Assembly (NCBI GenBank): GCA_028869615.1
Contig: JAGWRQ010000015.1
Span: 1-18,459, forward strand
DNA: 18,459 bases
Source of the DNA: Candidatus Methylomirabilota bacterium
GTDB lineage: Bacteria; Methylomirabilota; Methylomirabilia; Methylomirabilales; Methylomirabilaceae
Direction of reading: 5' to 3'
How positions within the stretch are numbered: position 1 is the first letter of the stretch; the number at the start of each line of letters is the position of its first letter. This document shows, one piece after another, positions 8,300 through 15,522 of the stretch. Both the position numbers and the translations under genes were made by a program. A model generated the notes under the pieces. That model was not told where the DNA came from, made no database searches, and saw nothing but the letters and a program-made list of their open reading frames with translations.

Positions 8300-8325
8300 C
8301 TTTCCTTCCTCCTCGTGATAGGTTG
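8297..8325 (-). repeat. 29-nt leader segment identical in both SmbP-like genes (other copy 8961-8989)
   Basis: The start codon, ribosome-binding site and adjoining leader are identical over 29 nt in the two copies; beyond this the upstream sequences diverge completely. It marks the 5' limit of the ancestral duplicated unit or a conserved translation-control element. Confidence 0.85.
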
Positions 8326-8372
8326 TCCACTTTTCCCTGTGACGCGCGCGTGCCGTCTCTCGAAGCTCCTGA

Positions 8373-8385
8373 CACCATCATGGTG
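8373..8385. promoter_or_regulatory. 13-bp perfect palindrome just downstream of promoter (candidate operator)
   Basis: CACCAT-C-ATGGTG is a perfect 6-bp inverted repeat around one base. It starts 12 nt downstream of the -10 hexamer at 8398-8403, at about +6 to +18 of the expected transcript, a position typical of a repressor site. No regulator gene is nearby. Confidence 0.45.
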
Positions 8386-8397
8386 CAGAAGCAGGGC

Positions 8398-8427
8398 ACT
8401 CTACCATAGAGATTTTTCAAGTGTCAA
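8398..8427 (-). promoter_or_regulatory. Sigma-70-like promoter of SmbP-like gene 1
   Basis: On the minus strand a consensus TTGACA (8427-8422) is followed after 18 nt by TAGAGT (8403-8398). The leader to the start codon is about 90 nt. The second SmbP-like gene has no equally clear promoter. Confidence 0.6.
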
Positions 8428-8439
8428 GGTGGGGGCTTC

Positions 8440-8508
8440 CTACACCCAACGGTAAATGGTCCAACGGCTGACGTTCAGTAGCATCGCCGCATCTGAGCGC
8501 ACAGCCAT
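8440..8508 (-). pseudogene. Stranded helix-turn-helix fragment between the SmbP-like copies
   Basis: A 22-codon reading frame from ATG (8508-8506) to TAG encodes RSDAAMLLNVSRWTIYRW, which matches the recognition helix region of excisionase/MerR-type or Fis-type helix-turn-helix proteins (AAxLLxVSRxTIYRW). Full domains of this kind are longer and continue after the recognition helix, so this is most likely a remnant of a deleted regulator gene. It lies directly in front of the promoter of SmbP-like gene 1 and its start abuts the T-run of the upstream terminator, so translation is doubtful. Confidence 0.45.
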
Positions 8509-8519
8509 AAAAAAGGCAA

Positions 8520-8546
8520 TGGGCAGGAAGGAGACCTTCCTGCCCA
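8520..8546 (-). terminator. Terminator of SmbP-like gene 2
   Basis: Identical to the hairpin at 7901-7927 (12-bp stem, loop of 3). On the minus strand it is followed by TTGCCTTTTTTATGG, a clear U-tract. A further small conserved stem (CTCTC with GAGAG) lies between the stop codon and this hairpin in both copies. Confidence 0.88.
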
Positions 8547-8579
8547 CTTCATCTCTCTCGATTGGGTAGAGAGGTGTCC

Positions 8580-8963
8580 TTACTTTACGGCTTTTAGGTG
8601 CGTGAGCGCCTCTTTAGCGGCTTTGGTAGCGGTATCGGCGTGCTTCGCTTCGACGTCGACAAGCGCTGCGTTCAGTTCCTTGAGGGCCGCGTCCAAATGA
8701 GGATTGGCCTTCTCCTTCTTCGAGGCCTCGGCGTGCTGTCGGGCCTCTGTAAGGTGCACGTTCAAACTCGCTTCATACTTCGGTTTGCCTTGCTCCTTGA
8801 GGGCTGCCTCAATGTGCTCGATCGCCTGGGCCAGATGGCTCCCTTTAGTGAAGGTTGGGCTGCTTACCTGAGCCAGAGCGCTCTTTTCAGCCCAGAATAC
8901 GCCCCTGCCGACGAAGGTGATCATCCCAAGGACTAGGACCGCTACTGCAAGCTTCCGCCTCAT
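8580..8963 (-). CDS. SmbP-like small periplasmic metal-binding protein, copy 2
   Basis: A 127-residue paralogue of the protein at 7961-8299. The signal peptide is almost identical (MRRKLAVAVLVLGMITFVG, cleavage near WA), as is the C-terminus ATKAAKEALTHLKAVK. It differs by an insert of about 14 residues after the signal peptide (SALAQVSSPTFTKG) and by a more divergent middle with seven histidines, several in new places (LNVHLTEARQHAEA). The start ATG at 8963-8961 has GAGGAGG upstream; the reading frame continues 37 codons further up but without export signal or ribosome-binding site. It follows copD by 221 nt and its own terminator separates it from copy 1. A role in binding copper or other metals in the periplasm is inferred from SmbP. 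Confidence 0.82.
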   Translation of the reverse strand: MRRKLAVAVLVLGMITFVGRGVFWAEKSALAQVSSPTFTKGSHLAQAIEHIEAALKEQGKPKYEASLNVHLTEARQHAEASKKEKANPHLDAALKELNAALVDVEAKHADTATKAAKEALTHLKAVK

Positions 8964-9184
8964 CTTTCCTTCCTCCTCGTGATAGGTTGACCTAGGTTCC
9001 CGCGCACTGGTGTTGGATGCCTCCGCTACGCTTGATGGCTTTACGTGAAAGGTGCTTCTGGTAGCAAACGTCAAAGTTTAACAAGCTTATTCCATCCTGT
9101 CCAGGAAAAACGCTTCGCAGGCCCTATAACCGCTCTCGGGGCCACTGCAGTGTCGGGCGGAGCCACTCCACTGTCAATACTCAC

Positions 9185-10381
9185 CTACCTGTGCGTTGAT
9201 GGTGGCATTGCCATCGGCATGTCGTGCGCCGGCGGCTGGCCGCTATGATGCTCAAGGGACTTGAGATGTTCGAGGTGACGCACATGGCGGGCCGGCATCA
9301 GTTGGGTGAGTAGGGCAGAACAGGCCAGCGTGACCATCACTATGATCCACTCCAATCGAACAAACCGAGAGAACCGGTATCGAATCCGCCGGTCGTCTCC
9401 AGTCTCGTTGGCTACTTCTAAACTACCGCTTACGCGCCGGCTCGTCCTGAAGACCGGTTGGCCGTGCGTGGTCACGCGCGGTGCCAACCGGGTGAGAAAG
9501 TAGAACCGGTTGATCGCCGCGATCATCAAGGCGCCGCCCACGAGCCCGAGCTTGATCAGGAGAGTCCAGCCGTACGCAGCGTCGATGAGAGCCGAGAAGG
9601 AGCCCACCTGCAACCAGGCGCTGTAGAGCCCTGTCAGCAAAAAGACCGCCACACAGGCGGCTGCTATCCTGGAGAAAAGCCTGGCGATTGATGAGAGCGC
9701 GCGCACCATCTCCTCCATGCCTGGCGTTGCCAGGGAACGCTTGAGCACGAACCCGAAGGTGAACAGCCCGCCCATCCAGATCGAGATAGCGATGAGGTGG
9801 AACCAGTCGACCAGTACCGGAACTGTCACATCACCCCAGGCAGCCGAGTGGCCTGAGAGGGTTGTGGTGAGGGCCACGAAGCAGGCGCCAAAGAAGGAGC
9901 CCCACGCGAACTGCGGGCTGGCCGTCGCCCCTAGTAGACGGAGCCACCACGTCATGCTCGATAGCCCCACGCGGGGGATCTCGGCGATCCAGGCAAACCG
10001 GGAGGGCGTGGCCGCCCCCTGCAGCCGGAGCCACCAGGCCACACCCAGCAGCCCCAGCAGGAGGATCCTGGCGATCCACACCGTCCCGAAATGGGTGTGC
10101 CGAAGGACCATCGGAAGCGCGATGCCCAATGTGGCCATGGTCCCGCCGCTCATCGTCAGGGTTCTGAGGATCAGATCGGCAACGCTCGTGAGCGCCACGA
10201 TCAGGATCGAGCCTGCCTGAACCCGGCGAAGCAGTCGCTCAAGGTTTTGGTACACCTCACGTGATAACAGGCCTGGTGGAAGAATCAGGCACACAAAGGC
10301 GAAGCTACCGACCAACATTGTGAGGCTTACAAACTCCAGGTAGCGGATGACGATCGGCAGGAGGGTCTGCAGGTCGATCAT
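9185..10381 (-). CDS. copD: CopD-family copper resistance/import membrane protein
   Basis: A 398-residue multi-spanning inner-membrane protein. The pattern fits CopD: hydrophobic helices from the N-terminus (IRYLEFVSLTMLVGSFAFV), TTTLSGHSAAW, and the VDWFHLIAISIWMGGLFTFG helix, with further helices to about residue 360. The C-terminal tail (about 364-398) is rich in His and Met (HLEHL, LEHHSG, HDMPMAM), as expected of a copper-binding tail. CopD acts with CopC and is thought to move copper into the cytoplasm. Its ATG overlaps the copC stop by 4 nt (ATGA), indicating translational coupling. Oddity: residues 102-130 and 131-159 are a diverged tandem duplication. Confidence 0.93.
   Translation of the reverse strand: MIDLQTLLPIVIRYLEFVSLTMLVGSFAFVCLILPPGLLSREVYQNLERLLRRVQAGSILIVALTSVADLILRTLTMSGGTMATLGIALPMVLRHTHFGTVWIARILLLGLLGVAWWLRLQGAATPSRFAWIAEIPRVGLSSMTWWLRLLGATASPQFAWGSFFGACFVALTTTLSGHSAAWGDVTVPVLVDWFHLIAISIWMGGLFTFGFVLKRSLATPGMEEMVRALSSIARLFSRIAAACVAVFLLTGLYSAWLQVGSFSALIDAAYGWTLLIKLGLVGGALMIAAINRFYFLTRLAPRVTTHGQPVFRTSRRVSGSLEVANETGDDRRIRYRFSRFVRLEWIIVMVTLACSALLTQLMPARHVRHLEHLKSLEHHSGQPPAHDMPMAMPPSTHR
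9905..10078 (-). repeat. Tandem 87-bp internal duplication within copD
   Basis: Two adjacent 29-residue units (10078-9992 and 9991-9905) share WIA-x-I, G-L, WWLRL-x-GA and F-A in register, 15 identical positions of 29. The first unit fits the usual CopD helix; the second has polar changes (EIPRV) that weaken the helix. It is an old in-frame duplication. Confidence 0.75.
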
Positions 10382-10791
10382 GGCTTCGACCCGATGGTGA
10401 ACGGGTAGTCGCCCTCGGTGCGGTGCGTGTCGATAGAGATAACATTCCAGAACACCCGATATTTTCCGGGTGGAAGTAATGGGAGGCTCACCTCCAGGAC
10501 CGTGTGGTCTGCTGGATTCACACGTCCGTCCTGTTTATCCACCTGCTGTCCGTTCGTATCAACTACCTTGATGGTGCTGAAGAACGGCTCAATGGGTACG
10601 TCGAACCAGATCCTGACCTGAGCAGGCGATTTGTCCACTGTCCACCCGACTCGCGGGTCTGAGTGGTCGGGGAAGGAGTGGCTCCAGGCCGATGTGGCCA
10701 TCAGGAGCAGCCCTGCTGCGAGAGCAGCAGGGCTGCTCCAGCGCCCCGGCAACCGGTTATCGTGGCAGCGTTTGGGGGCCCAAGACGCCAT
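10378..10791 (-). CDS. copC: CopC-family periplasmic copper-binding protein
   Basis: A 137-residue exported cupredoxin-fold-like copper carrier. The signal peptide core is AALAAGLLLMATSAWS; cleavage before His38 yields a mature N-terminus HSFPDHSDPRVGW. His38 with Asp121 and His123 (ISIDTHRTEGDYPF) forms the Cu(II) site known for CopC (His1, Asp, His). The usual methionine-rich Cu(I) loop is absent, so this is a Cu(II)-only type. The ATG at 10791-10789 lies 35 nt inside the preceding gene and has no strong ribosome-binding site; an in-frame TTG at codon 14 is an alternative. The gene couples into copD by ATGA. A long perfect hairpin covers the signal-peptide codons, so translation may be structure-controlled. 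Confidence 0.92.
   Translation of the reverse strand: MASWAPKRCHDNRLPGRWSSPAALAAGLLLMATSAWSHSFPDHSDPRVGWTVDKSPAQVRIWFDVPIEPFFSTIKVVDTNGQQVDKQDGRVNPADHTVLEVSLPLLPPGKYRVFWNVISIDTHRTEGDYPFTIGSKP
10704..10739. other. Perfect 16-bp hairpin inside the copC signal-peptide region
   Basis: GGAGCAGCCCTGCTGC and GCAGCAGGGCTGCTCC pair completely around a 4-base loop (GAGA on the plus strand, TCTC in the copC mRNA). It starts 17 nt downstream of the stop codon of the preceding gene and is inside copC. No U-tract follows, so it is not a simple terminator. It is the strongest secondary structure I noticed in any coding region here. Confidence 0.85.
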
Positions 10792-11713
10792 GGAACGGTG
10801 TCCAGGTAAAAATGTCAGGAGCGATATCGTCGAGGAAGATGTGGAGCATCACTAGGGCTCCCGTATGGCGCCCGACCGTATCGTTGAGGGGTATTTGCGC
10901 CGAGGCTGCGAGCTCGAAGTACTTCCCGGCCCAGACCAGCCCGGGGTTGGCAAAGGCGGTGTGTGTTCCATTGTTAGGCCCGCTGATCTTGGTTTCTCCA
11001 TTGAACTCCACGACGGGGAACAGGCGGTTGAACGGCCATGAAAGTCCCACGTCCTTTACAAACGACTGGAGATACGGGATGCTGTACATCACGGCAACTC
11101 CCCAGGTGAAGGCATGCTGGGCGTCATCTTCCCGCTCATTGCGGTTGGCGCGCAGGTCGAAGCCGAGCGACGTGGTGACCGCAACCGGCTTGATCCAGTC
11201 GGCCCAGTCCGGGAGATCGCCGAACCCTTTGCCGATCTGAAGGGCCGGGCTGACGGTTGTTCCAGAGAGTCTGCCGACTCGCCTCTGCCCGACGCCGCCA
11301 GGCGAAACCTTCACAGCAGCGGTGGCTGCCACCTCATGAAGAGCATTCCGAATGAACTGATAGCGCAGGCCGAACTCCGGATTATCGAAGCCAGAGGTAG
11401 CACCCTCCTCTTCCGCAGCGTCGCCACGAGGTCTAATAATGTGATACGAGCCGCCGAGTGTAATCCCCAGATCTGGGGTCAATCGTTTTGAGATCTCTGC
11501 GTCGAAATCAGTTGTGAGCGCCTCCGGCTCTCTGCGGTGGCCAGCCGTAATGGCGGCCTCGTCAGAGACGAACGAGTCCTCGACAACGATCGTAGAGGGG
11601 AACCACCGCTTGCCCACCACGCCGTGGGCCCAACCGGCGGTGGGTAACGCCACCACAACGGCAATGCCCAACACCAACGAACACACACTACGCCAACTGG
11701 TCGCTCGGTGCAT
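10757..11713 (-). CDS. Putative outer-membrane protein in the copC-copD operon
   Basis: A 318-residue exported protein. MHRATSWRSVCSLVLGIAVVVALPTAGWA is a signal peptide; cleavage after WA gives a mature N-terminus HGVVGKRWFPST. The rest has alternating amphipathic strands with Gly and aromatic residues (GITLGGSYHII, FGLRYQFIRN, FELAASAQIPL), consistent with a small beta-barrel. I know this type only as unnamed proteins beside copper genes and cannot assign a family name with certainty. The start ATG at 11713-11711 has GGAGGAAGG upstream. Its 3' end overlaps copC by 35 nt, so it is the first gene of an OMP-copC-copD operon and is a good candidate for moving copper or a copper chelate through the outer membrane. 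Confidence 0.75.
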   Translation of the reverse strand: MHRATSWRSVCSLVLGIAVVVALPTAGWAHGVVGKRWFPSTIVVEDSFVSDEAAITAGHRREPEALTTDFDAEISKRLTPDLGITLGGSYHIIRPRGDAAEEEGATSGFDNPEFGLRYQFIRNALHEVAATAAVKVSPGGVGQRRVGRLSGTTVSPALQIGKGFGDLPDWADWIKPVAVTTSLGFDLRANRNEREDDAQHAFTWGVAVMYSIPYLQSFVKDVGLSWPFNRLFPVVEFNGETKISGPNNGTHTAFANPGLVWAGKYFELAASAQIPLNDTVGRHTGALVMLHIFLDDIAPDIFTWTPFHGVLGPQTLPR

Positions 11714-11786
11714 GATCCTTCCTCCCGAACGCGAATCTCGCGCTGATAGAGAAAAGCTGATTACATATGACGCTACCGGAATCCTG

Positions 11787-11799
11787 ATCGGCCGCCGAT
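11787..11799. promoter_or_regulatory. 13-bp perfect palindrome upstream of the OMP-copC-copD operon
   Basis: ATCGGC-C-GCCGAT is a perfect 6-bp inverted repeat around one base, 74 nt upstream of the operon start. It has the same geometry as the palindrome at 8373-8385 but a different sequence. No clear -35/-10 pair was found in the 11714-11916 gap. Confidence 0.3.
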
Positions 11800-11916
11800 G
11801 ATCGAGTCGAGAAGAATAATGCTGTAAAGATCCGCCGGCTCGGTGGCCTCGGGCAACTCCTGGAAATTCTGCCGGACGCAGGTTCGCTGAGCGTCAGAAA
11901 CGTCGATTGAGGCGAG

Positions 11917-12225
11917 TCACGCGAGGGAAAACAGGGGTGGGGACCGACCAGTACGCTTAATGATCCGGAACTGGGAAGAGCGCGGTAGAAGCGGTGCCGG
12001 GATGAATAGAGCAACCGCAACTACAGGCAGAATCAATCTGGCTGATGGCGCATGAGGCGCAACGGTCTTGTGAACCCAGATGCAGATCGAAGCGAGATGA
12101 CTATTGGCCTGACCTTGTAGGTGCCCATTATGAGGCTGGACGAGGCAGTGAGTGAGGAAGGCGTTGAGTAGGAGGTAAAAGCCAAAAGACGCAGCCGCAA
12201 AAGATTTGAGGCGCAGGCGAATCAT
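11917..12225 (-). CDS. Small His/Cys membrane protein, second member of the C-x-W-x-H / R-x-P-P type
   Basis: A 102-residue protein of no recognised function. An N-terminal hydrophobic segment (residues 9-25) leads to HCLVQPHNGH (26-35), then SICIWVHK (Cys48, Trp50, His52), a second membrane segment (63-81), and a C-terminus KRTGRSPPLF. The layout mirrors the protein at 3578-3964. The His and Cys clusters lie on the side expected to be periplasmic, so metal binding or sensing is a reasonable guess. The ATG at 12225-12223 has only a weak purine stretch upstream. It sits 197 nt after czcA and 203 nt before the copper operon and is possibly an independent unit. The paralogous pattern in metal neighbourhoods is the main reason to believe it. 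Confidence 0.62.
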   Translation of the reverse strand: MIRLRLKSFAAASFGFYLLLNAFLTHCLVQPHNGHLQGQANSHLASICIWVHKTVAPHAPSARLILPVVAVALFIPAPLLPRSSQFRIIKRTGRSPPLFSLA

Positions 12226-12280
12226 GGACTCTTCATACCTTCTTTGTATTGAAACAACGCCAACCTACTTCCTTTACCGG

Positions 12281-12303
12281 CTTAGTTATACTCCTTTTCT
12301 AAG
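12281..12303 (-). promoter_or_regulatory. Possible promoter/operator upstream of small membrane protein gene
   Basis: CTTAG and CTAAG (5-bp arms, 13-nt spacer) enclose a TATAAC hexamer on the minus strand (12290-12285). A TTGACA lies further upstream at 12336-12331, but its 17-nt partner ATAGCC is a poor -10. Weak evidence. Confidence 0.25.
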
Positions 12304-12421
12304 GGTAGGCTATCGAAGCCCGATTCCTGCTGTCAAGGGAAAAGCGAAACGCCGTTTTCTGCGAGAGCGAAAATTGATCCCAACCTTGATGCACTACCGG
12401 TGTTCCGGCGATCGCGTGGGG

Positions 12422-15400
12422 TCAGGCGGAGTCTGCGGCGTCGCGTTCAAACCAGCGATAGAGGCTCGGGAGCACGAAGAGCGTCAGCAGTGTGGAGGTG
12501 ACGAGGCCGCCGATGACGACGGTGGCCAGCGGGCGCTGGACCTCGGCGCCCACGCCATGGGAGAGCGCCATCGGGATGAATCCGAGACCGGCGACTAACG
12601 CCGTCATCAAGACCGGCCGTAGACGGATCTCGGCGGCCTTCAACGCGGCATCACGCGCCGAGAACCCTTCCTCGCGAAGGTGCAAGATATAGCTCATCAG
12701 GACCACGCCATTCAGGACAGCCACCCCGAACAGCGCAATGAAGCCCACCCCAGCCGAAATACTGAACGGCAATCCGCGCAAGGCCAAAGCGAGAACCCCA
12801 CCGGTCACCGCCAGCGGGACGTTCAGAAAGATCAGCAGCGCGGGTCGGACCGCATTGAAGGTGGTGTACAGCAGGACAAAGATCAGGAACAGCGAAAGCG
12901 GAACGACGATGGCGAGGCGACGGGTTGCCCGCATCAGGTTTTCAAACTGCCCACCCCACTTCAGATGGTAGCCAGGCGGCAGCGTGAGTTCCTGGGCAAT
13001 GCGGTTCTGCGCCTCGCGCACAAACGAACTCAAGTCGCGGCCTCTGACATTCGCCTCCACCACGATCCGTCGGCTGATATCTTCACGGCTCACCTGGGCC
13101 GGACCCTCTTCGAGGCTGACAGAGGCCAGTTGGGCAAGCGGGATGAGAGCGCCATTCGGTGCCGCGACCGGTAGATCCTGGAACGAGGCGAGATTGGTAG
13201 GGGTGCTGCCGACCGCTCGGACGACCAGAGGAAACCGTCGCTGCCCTTCAAAGACCGTTCCCACCACTCTCCCGGCGCCGGCGGCCTCCACAGCGGCCAG
13301 GACATCTGCGGCATTGATCCCGTACCTGGCGATCTGCCGGCGATTGACTTGAATCCGAAGGACAGGGAGCCCGGCGACCTGCTCGACGCGCACGTCCTGG
13401 CCGCCAGGGATCTGACGCAGGATCCGGGCCGCTTTCTCTCCCATTCCCTTCAGCGCTAGCAGGTCTTCCCCGAAGATCTTCACCGCCACGTCAGATCGGA
13501 CACCCGCGATCATCTCGTTGAACCGCATCTCGATCGGCTGGGTAAAGCTCATGCTCACTCCGGGAACCTCTGATGATAGGGCGGTTGCGAACTTGGCGAT
13601 CAGCCCTTCCTTCGTCCTGGCTGTTGTCCACTGAGCCCGTGGCCGGAGGCTGACGAGGATGTCGGAGAGGTTCCAGCCCTGAACGTCGGTGGCTACCTCT
13701 CCGGTTCCGGTTCGAGACACCACCTGCATAACTTCTGGGAAGCGAAGGAGGGTGCGCTCGATCTCCAATGAATCCTTAATCGATTGGTCGAGCGCAACGC
13801 TCGGCAGACGCCATGCCTGGATGGCGATGTCGCCCTCATCGAGTTGCGGGATAAACTCTCCGCCGAGGAACGGCACAAGCATGAGGCTCAAGACGAAGGC
13901 CGATGCCGCAACGAAGCCTGTCGCTTTCGGATGGTGGACGCACCAAGCGAGCTTGGGAAGGTAGAGCGCCTTGACCCGACGGATAAGCCATGTCTCACCC
14001 TCGGCGATCGGCCCTTGCAGGAATAGGGAGGCGAGAACCGGCATAAGGGTAAACGATAAGATCAGCGATCCGACGAGGGCGAAGATGACCGTGAACGCCA
14101 TCGGCCGAAACATCTTCCCCTCGACACCCTGCAAGGTGAGGATCGGGAGGTACACAATGATGATGATGCTGACGGCGAAAAAGATCGGCCGCAGGACCTC
14201 CCTTCCAGCCCGGAGGATGACGATGGGACGCTCCTCTCGCCGCACCCGCCGCTCTTCCGCCAGATGCCGGACGATATTTTCAATCATCACCACCGCGCCA
14301 TCCACGATCAAGCCGAAGTCGATTGCGCCCAAGCTCATCAGGTTGCCGGAAATCCCTGTCTGGATCATCCCTGTGAAGGCGACCAGCATGGACAGCGGAA
14401 TGGCCGACGCCACGATCAGGCCGCCTCGGAGGTTGCCGAGCAGCAGGAGCAGGACCGCGATGACCAGCAGGGCCCCCTCAAGCAGATTGGTCGTAACCGT
14501 CCGGATGACCCTGTTCACGAGGTCCGATCGGTCATAGTATGGCTCAATGGAGACCCCTGGCGGCAGGCTTGGTTTCATCCGTTCCACCTCTTCTTTGATC
14601 CGATCAGCCACGACGCGGCCGTTGCCGCCGCGAAGCATCAGAGCCAAGGCGGTCACTGCCTCCCCCTCGCCGTTTCTGGTCGCAGCGCCGATCCGCGGCT
14701 GGGCGTCGATCCTGACCTGGCCGAGCTGAGCGATGGTGATGGGCGTCCCTCCAGATCCCACACCCACCATGATGCGGGACAGGTCCTCCTGATTTTCGAC
14801 CAACCCCTCCCCCCGGATCAGGTACGCCTCGCCGCTGTGCTCGATGTAGCCGCCGCCGGCGATGGTATTGTTCTTTTCGAGCGCCTCAAAGACCTGACCG
14901 ATGGAGATCCGGTAGGAGACGAGTCGCTGACGATCGACCAGCACGTGATACTGCTTCGCGAACCCACCTGTCGGCGAGACCTCCGTGACTCCCGGTACTC
15001 CTCGCAGTCGGTAGGCGATCTGCCAGTCGAGGATCTCCCTAAGCTGCATGGGGGTGTAGCCGTCGCCTTTTACAACAAACTGGTACACTTCGCCCAACCC
15101 CGTGGTCACCGGCAAGAGTTCCGGAACGCCGAAGCCCGGCGGGATCTGCTCCTTTGCCGCAGCCAGCCGTTCCGCCACCAGTTGCCGGGCGAAGTAGACA
15201 TTGACGTGATCTTTGAACACCACGGTTACCGACGACATGCCGAATCGACTGATGGAGCGAATCTCCTGTAGGTCTTGCAGTCCGCTCATAGCCGCCTCAA
15301 TCGGAAAGGTGATGACCCGCTCCACCTCCACTGGTCCCATCGGCGGTGTCCGGGTGAAGATCTGCACCTGGACAGTGGTGATGTCAGGAACGGCGTCAAT

Positions 15401-15505
15401 CGGGAGGTCCCGCAACGCCGCGATCCCGCCGATTACGAGGAGCGCCGTAAGAATCAGGATAAGAAACCGGTTCTCCAAGGACAGCGTAAGAATGCGTTCA
15501 AGCAT
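12422..15505 (-). CDS. czcA: Heavy-metal efflux RND pump, CzcA/CusA family
   Basis: The proton-driven inner-membrane pump of a tripartite metal exporter. The 1027 residues start MLERILTLSLENRFLILI, typical of HME-RND proteins, followed by the DLPIDAVPDIT motif after the first membrane helix. The transmembrane-4 signature DFGLIVDGAVVMIEN supplies Asp396, Asp402 and Glu409, the proton-relay residues of divalent-cation pumps (Co, Zn, Cd, Ni type); the copper/silver CusA type has a different motif here. A second porter domain and helix bundle follow, including SAGVGFIALFGVAVLNGVVLM. The length is slightly short of the usual 1040-1060, mainly at the C-terminus. It starts 17 nt after czcB with AGAAGG upstream and is the last gene of the operon. 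The metal is not provable from sequence. Confidence 0.96.
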   Translation of the reverse strand: MLERILTLSLENRFLILILTALLVIGGIAALRDLPIDAVPDITTVQVQIFTRTPPMGPVEVERVITFPIEAAMSGLQDLQEIRSISRFGMSSVTVVFKDHVNVYFARQLVAERLAAAKEQIPPGFGVPELLPVTTGLGEVYQFVVKGDGYTPMQLREILDWQIAYRLRGVPGVTEVSPTGGFAKQYHVLVDRQRLVSYRISIGQVFEALEKNNTIAGGGYIEHSGEAYLIRGEGLVENQEDLSRIMVGVGSGGTPITIAQLGQVRIDAQPRIGAATRNGEGEAVTALALMLRGGNGRVVADRIKEEVERMKPSLPPGVSIEPYYDRSDLVNRVIRTVTTNLLEGALLVIAVLLLLLGNLRGGLIVASAIPLSMLVAFTGMIQTGISGNLMSLGAIDFGLIVDGAVVMIENIVRHLAEERRVRREERPIVILRAGREVLRPIFFAVSIIIIVYLPILTLQGVEGKMFRPMAFTVIFALVGSLILSFTLMPVLASLFLQGPIAEGETWLIRRVKALYLPKLAWCVHHPKATGFVAASAFVLSLMLVPFLGGEFIPQLDEGDIAIQAWRLPSVALDQSIKDSLEIERTLLRFPEVMQVVSRTGTGEVATDVQGWNLSDILVSLRPRAQWTTARTKEGLIAKFATALSSEVPGVSMSFTQPIEMRFNEMIAGVRSDVAVKIFGEDLLALKGMGEKAARILRQIPGGQDVRVEQVAGLPVLRIQVNRRQIARYGINAADVLAAVEAAGAGRVVGTVFEGQRRFPLVVRAVGSTPTNLASFQDLPVAAPNGALIPLAQLASVSLEEGPAQVSREDISRRIVVEANVRGRDLSSFVREAQNRIAQELTLPPGYHLKWGGQFENLMRATRRLAIVVPLSLFLIFVLLYTTFNAVRPALLIFLNVPLAVTGGVLALALRGLPFSISAGVGFIALFGVAVLNGVVLMSYILHLREEGFSARDAALKAAEIRLRPVLMTALVAGLGFIPMALSHGVGAEVQRPLATVVIGGLVTSTLLTLFVLPSLYRWFERDAADSA

Positions 15506-15522
15506 AACGCGCCTTCTCGTGG

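Noticed and set aside
9045..9248. Plus-strand frame of 67 codons spanning the copD end and the gap to SmbP-like gene 2
   Set aside because: No ribosome-binding site, no recognisable motif, and partly antisense to copD.
11688..12020. Minus-strand frame of 110 codons overlapping the small membrane protein gene at 11917
   Set aside because: Ser/Arg/Pro-rich with no motif; overlaps two better-supported genes and continues through an intergenic region.
12300..12421. Terminator for czcA
   Set aside because: Only a 4-bp CCGG stem and a weak GAAAA/TTTTC pairing are visible; no stable hairpin followed by T.
14264..15271. 335-codon plus-strand open frame inside czcA
   Set aside because: Antisense to well-conserved CzcA sequence, rich in Asp, Gln, Arg and His as expected of a mirror frame, and no domain or ribosome-binding site.
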